Assembly: GCA_016926135.1 (NCBI GenBank)
Contig: JAFGPH010000189.1
Span: 1-21,487 of the forward strand
Length of the DNA: 21,487 nucleotides
Source of the DNA: Deltaproteobacteria bacterium
GTDB lineage: Bacteria > Desulfobacterota > DSM-4660 > Desulfatiglandales > HGW-15
Direction of reading: 5' to 3'
Numbering within the stretch: position 1 is the first letter of the stretch; each line of letters starts with the position of its first letter. Under the pieces are notes generated by a model, which saw nothing but the letters and a program-made list of their open reading frames with translations, was not told the DNA's origin and ran no database searches. This document shows, piece after piece, positions 1-7,475 of the stretch. A program made the translations under genes and the position numbers.

Positions 1-399
1 TACGAGGGAAAGAAAGAGAACTCCGGGACGTACTTCATCGACACGGTTCTGGCCAATGCCTCCAAGATCCATGAGGGAAAGGAACTGAGCGAGGCAATCC
101 GGCTCATGGTGGATGTGAGCGGGGGATTCGTTTCCGACCTGCCGTCCGACCGCGACCTGGTGAATCCGGAAATCGGGCATCTGCTCAAGAAGTACCTGAA
201 GGGGGTGGACGAGGTGCCGGTGGAAAACCGTGTCAAGATGTACCGCCTGGTGGAGAAGATGGCCATGGAGAGTGCCGATACCATCTCCGACATCCACGGC
301 GGCGGCTCGCCCGAGGCCCATCGGGTCACCATCTTCCGTGAAACGGACACGGAGAGCAAGAAGAAGGCCGCCAAGCGGCTGGCCGGGATCGGGGGCTGA
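1..399 (+). CDS. 4-hydroxyphenylacetate 3-hydroxylase / 4-hydroxybutyryl-CoA dehydratase family protein (3' end only)
   Basis: The reading frame is open from base 1 and ends with TGA at 397-399, giving the last 132 residues of a larger protein; family members are about 480-500 residues. Seen: the C-terminal signature HGGGSPEAHR, preceded by VNPEIGHLLKKYL and followed by ESKKKAAKRLAGI. From memory this closely matches the C-terminus of 4-hydroxybutyryl-CoA dehydratase/vinylacetyl-CoA isomerase (AbfD), a flavin and [4Fe-4S] enzyme that dehydrates 4-hydroxybutyryl-CoA to crotonyl-CoA; the related flavin hydroxylases share the fold. The cluster-ligand cysteines and histidine lie in the missing upstream part, so dehydratase cannot be separated from hydroxylase here. 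In an anaerobe the dehydratase-type reading is likelier. A hairpin terminator follows at 433-479. Confidence 0.75.
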   Translation, partial: YEGKKENSGTYFIDTVLANASKIHEGKELSEAIRLMVDVSGGFVSDLPSDRDLVNPEIGHLLKKYLKGVDEVPVENRVKMYRLVEKMAMESADTISDIHGGGSPEAHRVTIFRETDTESKKKAAKRLAGIGG

Positions 400-432
400 G
401 GAAGAGGTCCCGATGGCATGGAGGAAAGATCG

Positions 433-479
433 GGGACGATAAGAAGTTGGGCACGCTGCCCTTCTCGTCCCTTTATATT
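433..479 (+). terminator. Hairpin terminator between convergent genes
   Basis: GGGACGA at 433-439 pairs with TCGTCCC at 465-471. Inside it, GAAG/CTTC and a GGGC-ACGCT-GCCC hairpin continue the stem, with a small bulge (TAA). The stem is followed by TTTATATT. It sits between the end of the dehydratase-type gene (399) and the end of the oppositely oriented kinase (479). The T-run favours termination of the plus-strand transcript; the stem may also slow the minus-strand one. Confidence 0.6.
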
Positions 480-2767
480 CATTTGCTTTTCAGGGCCTTG
501 GCTATTTCCTCTGATAGGTCCGCCAGGCGAAAGGGCTTTTCCACGAAGGCCTGTGCCCCGGCCTTCAGCAGCTCCTGGACAGGACCGTCGTGGAAATAGC
601 CGCTGCAGACGATCACCTTCAGGCCCGGACGCTGCTCCATCATGCGGTGGTAGACGTCTCTCCCCCGCATGTCGGGCAGGAGAATGTCGAGCAGCATAAG
701 ATCGATTTGGCCCTTGTAGGACTTTGCCAGATCCAGGGCCTCCTTGCCGGTTGCGGCCGTCAGCACCTTGTAGCCCAATCTCTCCAGCAGGGTTCGGGTC
801 GTATCCGATACCGTCCTGTCATCTTCCACCAGCAGTATCGTACCACCGGCCTCGGGTTTTGCCATGTCGTCTTGCTTGATTCCTTTTGGCCACGCTGCCA
901 CGGGCGGGAGAAGGATGCGCACCCGCGTTCCCGTGCCGGTTTCAGATTCCACCTGAATCCAGCCGCCATGGTTCTTCACGATTCCGTAAACGGCGGCCAT
1001 CCCCAGACCGCTTCCCACGAGTTTGGTCGTGAAGAAGGGCTCAAAGATGCGGCTCCGGGTCTCTTCATCCATGCCCTTTCCATTGTCCTCAACGCTCAGG
1101 ACCGCATAGTCTCCGGGAATCAGCCCCGGATGGAGGGCTGCCTCCTCCGGGCCGACCGTCTCGTTTCCGCAGGTGACCCGAATGATCCCACCCCTTTGGG
1201 TGGCCTCCGATGCGTTGGCCAGCAGGGCGGAGAGGACCATCTGCAATTGTATCACGTCCGCCCGGACGTGCCGGGTATCATCGGGAAGATGGGTCTCCAC
1301 GGAGATGCCGGGGCTCAGGGTGTTTTCCAGCAACGGGAGGGTGTCTCGTACAAAATCGCCCAGGGGGATAACCCTGGCCCTGTATTTCCCACCCCTGGCA
1401 TAGGCCAACAACTGACTGGTCAGGCCGGCCATCTGCATGGCGGAATCCTTCATGGAATGCGCAGCTCTCACCACGCCCTCTTCTTCGGCGAAGTCCATCT
1501 CCAAGAGGTCCAGGTTCGCGGTGATCACGGTCAGGGCATTGTTGAAACGGTGGGCAACACCGCCAGCCAGCGTGGCGATGGCCTCCATCTTCTGGGCCTG
1601 CCGGAGTTGCCTTTCCAGGGCTTTGTGTTTCTCTTCGGCGCGCCTGCGCTCGGAAATATCGCGGCCCACCCCCAGGATGGCGACCGCCTTTCCGTCAGGG
1701 TCCCTCAGAAAGCTGAGTTTCACCTCACTCCAGTGGGTGGTTCCGTCCTTGCAGCGGGACTCGATTTCCAGGGTTCTGGACCTGAGAGGATCACTCCCGG
1801 GTGTGCTTTCCAGTGCCTTTTCTTCCGCCAGGACCTTCAGGGACAGGGCGAGGGAGTCCGGTGTGAGGACTTCCTCCACCCCCTGGGCCATGGCCTCTTC
1901 CGCCGTGTACCCCCGTGCACGCTTGACCGAGGGGCTGACGTAGGTGACATGGAGGTCCATGTCCGTGGTCCAGATCACGTCCGTCGCGTTTTCCGCAAGC
2001 AATCGGTATTGCCTTTCGGAACGGGTGAGCCTGTGGATCAGCTCCTCGCGTTCCCTGAGGAGGGCCTCATACTCCTCCACAAGGTCCCTCAACCCCACTC
2101 GCAGAGCTCCTCTGAGGAGCCTCTTCCAGAAAGAAGTCTCTTTCCAGGTCAGCCTGAAGATGCAGTGTTCAGCCCCATCCGCACAGCACTGGATCTCTTC
2201 GCATTGCACCCTTGTGGCCCCGGTGACCTTTGAAATGCCTGAGTATACCCCGAGATTCCAGTTGCAGATGTCTCTGGACACCGTGAACCCGGGGTAGTAG
2301 GAGAGTTGGAACACGGCCGAGTGATCGGTCAATTCAATGAGCTTCACTTCTTTGGTTCTGTTGAATTTTTTGTTGATCTTGGCGACCTGTTTCGCAAGGA
2401 ACTGGATCCCGAAGATGCGGCTGATAAAGAAGGAGGTCCTGGAAAAGGACTCCACAGCAGAGACCTCTCCTGCCGTAAAGAGGGGATTTGCCCCTCCGAC
2501 CACCCGCTTCACATTGGAGAACAGGGCCAGGCAGAAGGCGTAGGAGACCCAGTAGGCCGGATCCGTGAGGTGCTCGATCTGAACCGGCGATACATGGGAA
2601 GGATCATATTTGTACGCAATGAGGTATTGCTCGGTTCCCACCAGTCCCTCCACGACCTTCCCCACGCCCTCCTCACCGTAGTGGTTGCGGAGGAAGGCCA
2701 TCAACCCCTTGAAGTTGTGGCAGCTGACCTCCTTGGCCATGACCCTTGTGGTTTCTTCCGCGCCCAT
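479..2767 (-). CDS. Hybrid sensor histidine kinase: V4R-like sensor, PAS, HisKA, HATPase, receiver
   Basis: 762 residues. Residues about 1-215 form a sensory domain ending in a cysteine-rich CCADGAEHCIFRLTW strand, resembling V4R/heme-NO-binding-like domains. A helical linker (218-250) leads to a PAS domain (about 250-375). The H-box GGVAHRFNN places the phospho-accepting histidine at His406. The ATPase domain follows, with N-box Asn518, DNGKGMD near 561-567 and GSGLGM near 586. A C-terminal receiver domain (about 643-760) has Asp694 (LLDILLPD) and Lys744 (EKPF). No membrane segments are visible, so it is probably cytoplasmic. There is no DNA-binding output, so the signal presumably passes by phosphorelay to a protein outside the window. 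The start at 2767 has AGGAAAAGGG just upstream; ATG 2740 is an alternative. The gene is read through a c-di-GMP riboswitch and terminator (2788-2924), so its expression should follow the second messenger. The ligand of the N-terminal domain is unknown. Confidence 0.9.
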   Translation of the reverse strand: MGAEETTRVMAKEVSCHNFKGLMAFLRNHYGEEGVGKVVEGLVGTEQYLIAYKYDPSHVSPVQIEHLTDPAYWVSYAFCLALFSNVKRVVGGANPLFTAGEVSAVESFSRTSFFISRIFGIQFLAKQVAKINKKFNRTKEVKLIELTDHSAVFQLSYYPGFTVSRDICNWNLGVYSGISKVTGATRVQCEEIQCCADGAEHCIFRLTWKETSFWKRLLRGALRVGLRDLVEEYEALLREREELIHRLTRSERQYRLLAENATDVIWTTDMDLHVTYVSPSVKRARGYTAEEAMAQGVEEVLTPDSLALSLKVLAEEKALESTPGSDPLRSRTLEIESRCKDGTTHWSEVKLSFLRDPDGKAVAILGVGRDISERRRAEEKHKALERQLRQAQKMEAIATLAGGVAHRFNNALTVITANLDLLEMDFAEEEGVVRAAHSMKDSAMQMAGLTSQLLAYARGGKYRARVIPLGDFVRDTLPLLENTLSPGISVETHLPDDTRHVRADVIQLQMVLSALLANASEATQRGGIIRVTCGNETVGPEEAALHPGLIPGDYAVLSVEDNGKGMDEETRSRIFEPFFTTKLVGSGLGMAAVYGIVKNHGGWIQVESETGTGTRVRILLPPVAAWPKGIKQDDMAKPEAGGTILLVEDDRTVSDTTRTLLERLGYKVLTAATGKEALDLAKSYKGQIDLMLLDILLPDMRGRDVYHRMMEQRPGLKVIVCSGYFHDGPVQELLKAGAQAFVEKPFRLADLSEEIAKALKSK

Positions 2768-2787
2768 CCCTTTTCCTGACCCCGAAC

Positions 2788-2822
2788 AAAAAAACGCCCG
2801 CCACCTGAAGGGGAAGCGGGGT
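2788..2822 (-). terminator. Riboswitch-controlled intrinsic terminator
   Basis: Read on the minus strand, CCCGC...GCGGG forms the stem (with an internal mismatch and a further CC/GG pair), followed directly by a run of seven T (complement of 2788-2794). It lies between the c-di-GMP aptamer and the kinase start codon, about 20 bases upstream of the ATG. Its 5' arm ACCCCGCT (complement of 2815-2822) is perfectly complementary to AGCGGGGT in the 3' part of the aptamer (complement of 2843-2850), so terminator and aptamer compete. Confidence 0.7.
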
Positions 2823-2832
2823 TACGTCCTGC

Positions 2833-2924
2833 TCGCCTGGCGACCCCGCTACCTGGTGAAGATCAGACACGTTCAGGCCGGTGGCTTTGCGTCCCAACCT
2901 CTCGGATGGTTTGCCCTTCAGCGA
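2833..2924 (-). promoter_or_regulatory. Cyclic-di-GMP-I (GEMM-I) riboswitch aptamer
   Basis: On the minus strand the diagnostic core elements occur in order: GGGCAAACC, a stem CCATCC-GAGA-GGTTGG with a GNRA tetraloop, GGGACGCAAAGCC, ACCGGCC, a stem CCTG..GTG/CAC..CAGG, and GGTAGCGGGGTCGCC. The outer helix closes with TCGCTG pairing to CAGGCGA (one bulge). The position equivalent to G20 of the Vibrio Vc2 aptamer is G, as in c-di-GMP binders, not the A of the 3',3'-cGAMP-binding variants. It lies in the leader of the hybrid kinase gene, followed by a terminator. The overlap of aptamer 3' bases with the terminator 5' arm predicts an OFF switch: ligand-bound aptamer frees the terminator. The identification rests on recalled consensus and is strong; the direction of control is inferred. 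Confidence 0.93.
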
Positions 2925-3125
2925 AAAAAAGGTTTATACCTGAACATTCTATCGGCATCTTTAATCGAAAAAACAAGGATCTTCTTGGGTGTCCAAAAGA
3001 ACCTGCCACATTTCCACACCTCGAACAAGTCAAGAGGAGGTGATGAAGGTATCGTTTGTGGTTTCAGCACAAGAGGTGTACACGGCCCTCCCCCCCTGGT
3101 CAAGTCCCTCCGAAAAAAATCCACG

Positions 3126-3154
3126 TTGACACCTCACAGAACTTGATATAAATA
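3126..3154 (+). promoter_or_regulatory. Sigma-70-type promoter of the GntR regulator
   Basis: A perfect -35 TTGACA at 3126-3131 is followed after 17 bases by TAAATA (3149-3154), or after 15 bases by TATAAA (3147-3152). The region is markedly AT-rich against the GC-rich background. It lies about 55 bases upstream of the regulator start codon, and the palindromic operator begins ten bases downstream of the -10. Confidence 0.7.
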
Positions 3155-3163
3155 AATAAAATT

Positions 3164-3180
3164 AATTGGTCATACCATTC
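3164..3180 (+). promoter_or_regulatory. FadR/PdhR-type GntR operator (TGGT-N3-ACCA)
   Basis: An inverted repeat TGGT-CAT-ACCA at 3167-3177 lies within AATTGGTCATACCATTC. This matches the TGGTnnnACCA half-site pattern recognised by FadR-subfamily GntR regulators such as PdhR and LldR. It lies just downstream of the -10 region and ahead of the regulator's own ribosome binding site, the classical position for autorepression. Confidence 0.65.
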
Positions 3181-3206
3181 TACTTTTTCCTCTTGGAGGC
3201 AGACCT

Positions 3207-3938
3207 ATGGAACCCAAGGTCACCTTCCTGCCGACCATTCAGATACGGGCCTTTGAGGATGTGGCCGCCCAGATCAGGCAGGTCATCCTGGGTAAGCGCC
3301 TGCAACAGGGAGACCGACTCCCTTCCGAGAGATCCCTGGCAGAGCAGTTTCAGGTGGGCCGGCTCACCGTTCGGGAGGCCCTGAGAACCCTGGAGGCCAA
3401 TGGGTTGATCAGGATCAAGAAGGGCAGCAGCGGTGGGTCCTTTGTGGGCACTGCCGACCCCGGCGCGGTAGCCTCCATCATCAGGGACAATATGGTCCTA
3501 GAGGGCCTGACGAGCTCTCAGATCACGGAGGCCAGGCTTGCCCTGGAGCTTGCAACCGTCAAGTCGGCCATCGAGCGTGCCACCCCGGAGGACATCGACC
3601 GGATCCGGCACGACCTCAAAGAGACGAGAAAAATCATCGGGGAGGCGAGCCCCGGGCGGGCGGTCTCTCAGATGATCCGCTTTCACATTCTCGTTGCCGA
3701 AGCGTCCCACAACCTCCTTTTCATCATGTTCGTCCGGGCGCTGATGGAATGGGCAGAGAGCAGACCCATCCTCACCCAGTGGGTGCCCACCGTGGAGGAT
3801 CAGCGCTATTCGCAGCAGGCCCATGAACGGATCTTCGAGTCGATCAACAAGAGGAGTCTCCTTTCAGCCCAGCGGCTGATGAAAAAGCATATCGAAAGGA
3901 TGGCTGACCTGCTGAGCCCAAGCGGCGCCCGCGGGTGA
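3207..3938 (+). CDS. GntR/FadR-family transcriptional regulator (FCD domain)
   Basis: 243 residues. Residues about 8-78 form a GntR winged helix-turn-helix, with the typical GDRLPSERSLAEQF...GRLTVREALRTLEANGLI. Residues about 95-230 are an FCD ligand-binding domain with the usual histidines (FHILVAEASHN, AHERIF, KKHIERM), which in this family bind a metal that contacts carboxylate effectors. The start at 3207 is preceded by TTGGAGG at good spacing. It is the first gene of the transporter/redox block, with only 124 bases to the solute-binding protein gene. A matching operator (3164-3180) sits beside its promoter, so autoregulation and effector-controlled expression of the block are likely. The effector is probably the transported organic acid or a CoA derivative (inference). 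Confidence 0.9.
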   Translation: MEPKVTFLPTIQIRAFEDVAAQIRQVILGKRLQQGDRLPSERSLAEQFQVGRLTVREALRTLEANGLIRIKKGSSGGSFVGTADPGAVASIIRDNMVLEGLTSSQITEARLALELATVKSAIERATPEDIDRIRHDLKETRKIIGEASPGRAVSQMIRFHILVAEASHNLLFIMFVRALMEWAESRPILTQWVPTVEDQRYSQQAHERIFESINKRSLLSAQRLMKKHIERMADLLSPSGARG

Positions 3939-4062
3939 CAGACCCGTCAGGGGAGTGCAGGGTTTTGGAGAAGTGCCCACCGGCCGACCTCAATGCAGGA
4001 CGCCGTGATTGGCCGAAGGGTTCTTCGGTGTGAACCTTCCATCACAAGACAGGAGGACGGAG

Positions 4063-5121
4063 ATGAGAGGGAAAAGTTCTGGTTTTCGGTTCTTGGTCGC
4101 CGGTGTGAGTCTGTTCCTTGCCGCCACATTTTTCACCCCGACGGGTTCCGGGCGCGCTTTGGCCCAGCAGCCCTTTGAGATCACGATATCCACCCTTCCC
4201 GCCGGTTTTGCCTCCTACATCATGGGTGTCGCCCTAGCCGAGCAGGTCAACAAGAACAGCAAGTGGTTGCGTGCAACCGCCACAGAGGGAAGAGGGCCTG
4301 CGGAACACATGAAACTCCTGGTCACGAAACCGGAGAAACGCAAGGACTACCTCTTCTTCAATACCACCTGGGATATCTGGGAGGCCAAGAAAGGTATCGG
4401 ACCCTACGCCGGATTTCCCTTCAACTACGACGAATTCCGTTTTGTGTGCATCATGGGGATCGCCGGGAACGGGCTCTGCACCCTGGACCCCAAAATCAAG
4501 ACCCTCAAGGACATCGAAGGCAAAAGGGCCATCTTCGACTCCGGCAAAGGCAAAGGGAGGGAGATCACCTATTCGGGCGTGCTCCAGGCAGCCGGCGTGG
4601 CCGTGGACAAGATCAAGTTCCAGTACTCTACGGGCAGTGCGGCCGCCAATGCCCTCAGGGACGGACTCGTGGATGTCATCTATACGGGCCACGTTCTGAA
4701 GGATCTGCCTAACGTGTACGTCAATAGCCCCTATCAGGCGGAGCTGGTGGCTGCCAAGGACACCTACTTCATTCCCTTCGATGCCAAGTCCGTGAAGGCA
4801 TACAAGGAAAAGACGGGGCACCCCTTGGCCCTTGTAAAGGTGCCATCCAAGATGCTCGGACCCAAGCAACCCGAGCCGTGCGGCGTCCTCATCAAACCGC
4901 TCGGCTTTGCCGCCCACGTCAGCATGCCTGAACATGTGGTCATGGAAGTCCTGAGGGTGGCCTATGAGAATGCCCAGAAATTCAAAGAGTACACTCCCAT
5001 GGCGGCAATCTTCACCAAAGAGACGCTGGCCTCCCTGAGCATACCCGCTGAAGGATATCATCCCGCTGCGGTCAAGTTTTTTAAGGAGAAGGGCGTCAAG
5101 ATCACGGGTTTCGACGAATAG
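4063..5121 (+). CDS. TAXI-family TRAP transporter solute-binding protein
   Basis: 352 residues from the ATG at 4063, chosen because AGGAGG (4051-4056) precedes it and it opens directly with a signal peptide. An in-frame ATG at 4009 would add 18 residues with no better signal. The signal peptide is RGK, then a hydrophobic VAGVSLFLAATFF stretch, cut near ALAQQP. The mature protein has the TAXI fold pattern: ITISTLPAGFASYIMGVALAEQVN at the start, later AIFDSGKGKGREITYSGVLQAAG and GSAAANALRDGLVDVIY. It should bind an organic acid in the periplasm and hand it to the permease encoded next. TAXI proteins bind ligands such as glutamate, 2-oxoglutarate or other dicarboxylates; the ligand here is unknown. 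Confidence 0.88.
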   Translation: MRGKSSGFRFLVAGVSLFLAATFFTPTGSGRALAQQPFEITISTLPAGFASYIMGVALAEQVNKNSKWLRATATEGRGPAEHMKLLVTKPEKRKDYLFFNTTWDIWEAKKGIGPYAGFPFNYDEFRFVCIMGIAGNGLCTLDPKIKTLKDIEGKRAIFDSGKGKGREITYSGVLQAAGVAVDKIKFQYSTGSAAANALRDGLVDVIYTGHVLKDLPNVYVNSPYQAELVAAKDTYFIPFDAKSVKAYKEKTGHPLALVKVPSKMLGPKQPEPCGVLIKPLGFAAHVSMPEHVVMEVLRVAYENAQKFKEYTPMAAIFTKETLASLSIPAEGYHPAAVKFFKEKGVKITGFDE

Positions 5122-5247
5122 GACTCTCCTGGAGAAGGGCGCCGTCCCCTTCAGGGCAGACCCGATTCCCCTGTCTCTGAAGCGGATGGAACCCGCGTGA
5201 CGATCATCCTGCTCGGCAGGAATCCACCTCTGACCGCGCGCGATTGC

Positions 5248-5270
5248 GCAGGGCACGCGGAATGCCCTGC
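5248..5270 (+). promoter_or_regulatory. Perfect 8-bp hairpin between binding-protein and permease genes
   Basis: GCAGGGCA (5248-5255), a 7-base loop and TGCCCTGC (5263-5270) form a perfect GC-rich hairpin about 20 bases upstream of the permease start. No T-run follows, so it is not a classical terminator. In transporter operons such hairpins after the binding-protein gene protect that part of the mRNA or dampen downstream expression; that role is inferred. Confidence 0.5.
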
Positions 5271-5290
5271 CTGTGGAGGGGTATCCCGGA

Positions 5291-7165
5291 ATGGAGAAGA
5301 CTGAAAAGGAGAAGACTCCCCTCATCATGGTCGTGGTCGGCCTGGCCATGGCACTCTACCATATGCTGGCCACCCAGGTTTTTCTGCAGCCCGTCAAACC
5401 TCATTTGAATACCCATCTTGCCTTCTGCCTGCTCCTTGTATTCCTGGGGGACGCTACCGGCCGAAAGGGCGGTTTTCAGAGATGGTCAGCCGTCATCCTT
5501 GCCCTGCTGGCCCTGGCCTCCACGCTATACGTGCAGGTTCTCTGGGAGGACCTGGAAAACAGGGCCTACTTCAACAACCTCCCGGACCTGATCGTCGGAG
5601 TTGTCCTGATCGTGCTCGTCCTCGAAGCGACTCGCCGCGACTTCGGTGTCATCCTTCCTCTTCTGAGCCTCCTCATGGTCCTGTACCCATTTCTGGGCAA
5701 GGCCCTTCCCGAGCCCTTTCGATGTCAGGCCATGGACCTGGAGCAGACCATCTCCAATCTCTCGATCGGGCTTCAGAATGGGATCTTCGGCATCGTGCTG
5801 CCCACCTCCGCTAATTTCATTTTTCTCTTCGTGCTCTTCGGGGCCCTCCTCCAGGCCATGGGGGGGACGCGGTTCTTCATGCTTCTTGCAAAGCTTGTGG
5901 CCGGTAAGATGCAGGGCGGACCCGGAATGATGGCGGTCATCAGCAGTACCCTGGTGGGATCCATCACGGGCAGCGCGGCCGCCAACGTGGCCATCACGGG
6001 GTCCTTCACCATACCGCTCATGAAACGGGTGGGCTACAAGCCCGAATATGCGGGCGCCATCGAAGCGGCGGCCTCAAACGGGGGCCAGATCATGCCCCCC
6101 GTGATGGGAATCGTGGCCTTCGGCATGGCGGGCATTACCGGGATACCCTACCTGACCATCATTGCCATGGCCCTGATCCCCGCGCTGCTCTATTACTGGA
6201 CGGTGGGATTGTATGTCTATTTTCGCGCTGGCCAGCTCCGGATCAAGGGCATAGAGGACGAACGCGTCGATATCCGGGATGTGCTCTACGCCATGCCGTC
6301 TTTTGTCGCACCCTTTGTGGTCATCATCGTGCTTCTCGCGAAGGGTTACAGCGTCATGTACGTGGCCTTCTGGGCGATTGCAAGCTCCATCGTGATCGCC
6401 TATCTGAAGAAGGATCGTCCCTCCGTCAAAGACATGATAGCGGGCTTTGCCAAGGGTGCCAGGGCTGGGGCCGGGATAGGCGTATCCGCTGCCTGCGTGG
6501 GGCTCATCATGGCCACGGTGACCATGAGCGGCCTGGGTGTCAAGCTCTCCTCCGGCATTCAGGCCTGGAGCGGAGGGTATCTCTTTTTGGGTCTCGTCAT
6601 CATTGCCGCCATATGCGTCCTCATGGGGTGCGGCGGGCCTTCTCTCACCGCCTATTTTATCGTATCCATGTTCGCCACGCCCGCCCTGATGAAAATGGGG
6701 GTAGGCTTCGAACAGTCTCACTTCTTCACCATGTTCTTCGCCGTGTTCGCGTTCTTGACCCCCCCCGTCGCGGTGGTGGCCTTGGTCGCGGCAAAGCTTG
6801 CAGGGGCCTCCTATATGCGGACCGCCGTAGAAGCCACGAAGGCTGCGATCGGGGGATTCGTCATTCCCATCATGTTCACCTACTGTCCTGTTTTGCTGCT
6901 GCAACCCCAGGAACCCTTCGCAGCCGTCCTAGGGGTGACGGCCAGCATTCTGTGCCTTTCCATCTTTGAGGTGGCTGTGGTGGGCTATTACCTCGTGCCC
7001 TGTTCCAGGCTGGAAAGGTCGCTGGCCCTCGCAGGGGCCCTGTCTCTTTTCCTCTTCTTTATCTTGCAGAGCTTGGTGCTCATGGCTGCAGGGGTCGTTC
7101 TGTGTGTTCTGGTGACATCCCTCCAGATCACCAAGAGAAAGGCTGCAAAGGTCGTGGGCGGGTGA
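5291..7165 (+). CDS. TRAP transporter fused permease (DctQ-DctM type, TAXI partner)
   Basis: 624 residues from the ATG at 5291, which has GGAGGGG at 5275-5281; a GTG six codons upstream is possible but lies on that ribosome binding site. Many hydrophobic segments run along the length: a small N-terminal DctQ-like part (about residues 10-130) fused to the large DctM channel. The channel signature lies around the middle of the protein: GSITGSAAANVAITGSF, then EYAGAIEAAASNGGQIMPP, and later MGCGGPSLTAYFI and FLTPPVAVVALVAAKLAG. This fused form is typical for TAXI systems, which use a sodium or proton gradient. It lies directly downstream of the solute-binding protein gene; its stop is 21 bases ahead of ferredoxin 1. 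Confidence 0.92.
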   Translation: MEKTEKEKTPLIMVVVGLAMALYHMLATQVFLQPVKPHLNTHLAFCLLLVFLGDATGRKGGFQRWSAVILALLALASTLYVQVLWEDLENRAYFNNLPDLIVGVVLIVLVLEATRRDFGVILPLLSLLMVLYPFLGKALPEPFRCQAMDLEQTISNLSIGLQNGIFGIVLPTSANFIFLFVLFGALLQAMGGTRFFMLLAKLVAGKMQGGPGMMAVISSTLVGSITGSAAANVAITGSFTIPLMKRVGYKPEYAGAIEAAASNGGQIMPPVMGIVAFGMAGITGIPYLTIIAMALIPALLYYWTVGLYVYFRAGQLRIKGIEDERVDIRDVLYAMPSFVAPFVVIIVLLAKGYSVMYVAFWAIASSIVIAYLKKDRPSVKDMIAGFAKGARAGAGIGVSAACVGLIMATVTMSGLGVKLSSGIQAWSGGYLFLGLVIIAAICVLMGCGGPSLTAYFIVSMFATPALMKMGVGFEQSHFFTMFFAVFAFLTPPVAVVALVAAKLAGASYMRTAVEATKAAIGGFVIPIMFTYCPVLLLQPQEPFAAVLGVTASILCLSIFEVAVVGYYLVPCSRLERSLALAGALSLFLFFILQSLVLMAAGVVLCVLVTSLQITKRKAAKVVGG

Positions 7166-7186
7166 GGAAGAAAAGGAGCCGATGGT

Positions 7187-7441
7187 ATGGGATTCAATCA
7201 CATCTATTTCGACGAGGAGAGTTGCGAGGGGTGCAACATGTGTGTCGAGGTCTGCATGTGCGACACCTTTGCGCCCAATCCTGTCAAGGGGAAGCCCCCC
7301 ATCGTCCGGTATCCGGATGAATGCTGGTTCTGCGGCAGCTGCATCACCCACTGCCCTCGCAAAGAGGATGGCGCCATCCGCATTCTCACCCCATTTCAGA
7401 TGCGCGGCTCCTTCCAGAGGAGCGCAGACCGAGCGTGCTGA
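7187..7441 (+). CDS. 2x[4Fe-4S] ferredoxin, AprB-like (ferredoxin 1)
   Basis: 84 residues. Two complete cluster motifs are visible: Cys13-x2-Cys16-x2-Cys19-x3-Cys23 and Cys46-x2-Cys49-x2-Cys52-x3-Cys56-Pro. The insert between them (NPVKGKPPIVRYPDECW) is like that of the beta subunit of adenylylsulfate reductase, but the long C-terminal tail of true AprB is absent. AAGGAG (7172-7177) precedes the ATG at 7187. It lies between the permease and flavoprotein 1 (34 bases to the next start), so it is very probably the electron-carrying subunit of that flavoprotein. It is paralogous to the ferredoxin at 11353, which has lost one ligand. Confidence 0.9.
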   Translation: MGFNHIYFDEESCEGCNMCVEVCMCDTFAPNPVKGKPPIVRYPDECWFCGSCITHCPRKEDGAIRILTPFQMRGSFQRSADRAC

Positions 7442-7475
7442 TGGGTTGTGCGGAAGAAAGGGAGAAGGCTGAAAC

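Noticed and set aside
590..2233. A long plus-strand open frame (547 codons) opposite the hybrid kinase
   Set aside because: Its translation is low-complexity and matches no family; the minus strand encodes a clear kinase with all motifs. It is a GC-rich shadow.
3043..3129. A 28-codon ORF behind AGGAGGTG, between the kinase leader and the GntR promoter, as a possible leader peptide
   Set aside because: The Shine-Dalgarno is only two bases from the ATG, there is no promoter clearly ahead of it, and it ends inside the -35 box of the regulator promoter. The peptide has no regulatory codon pattern.
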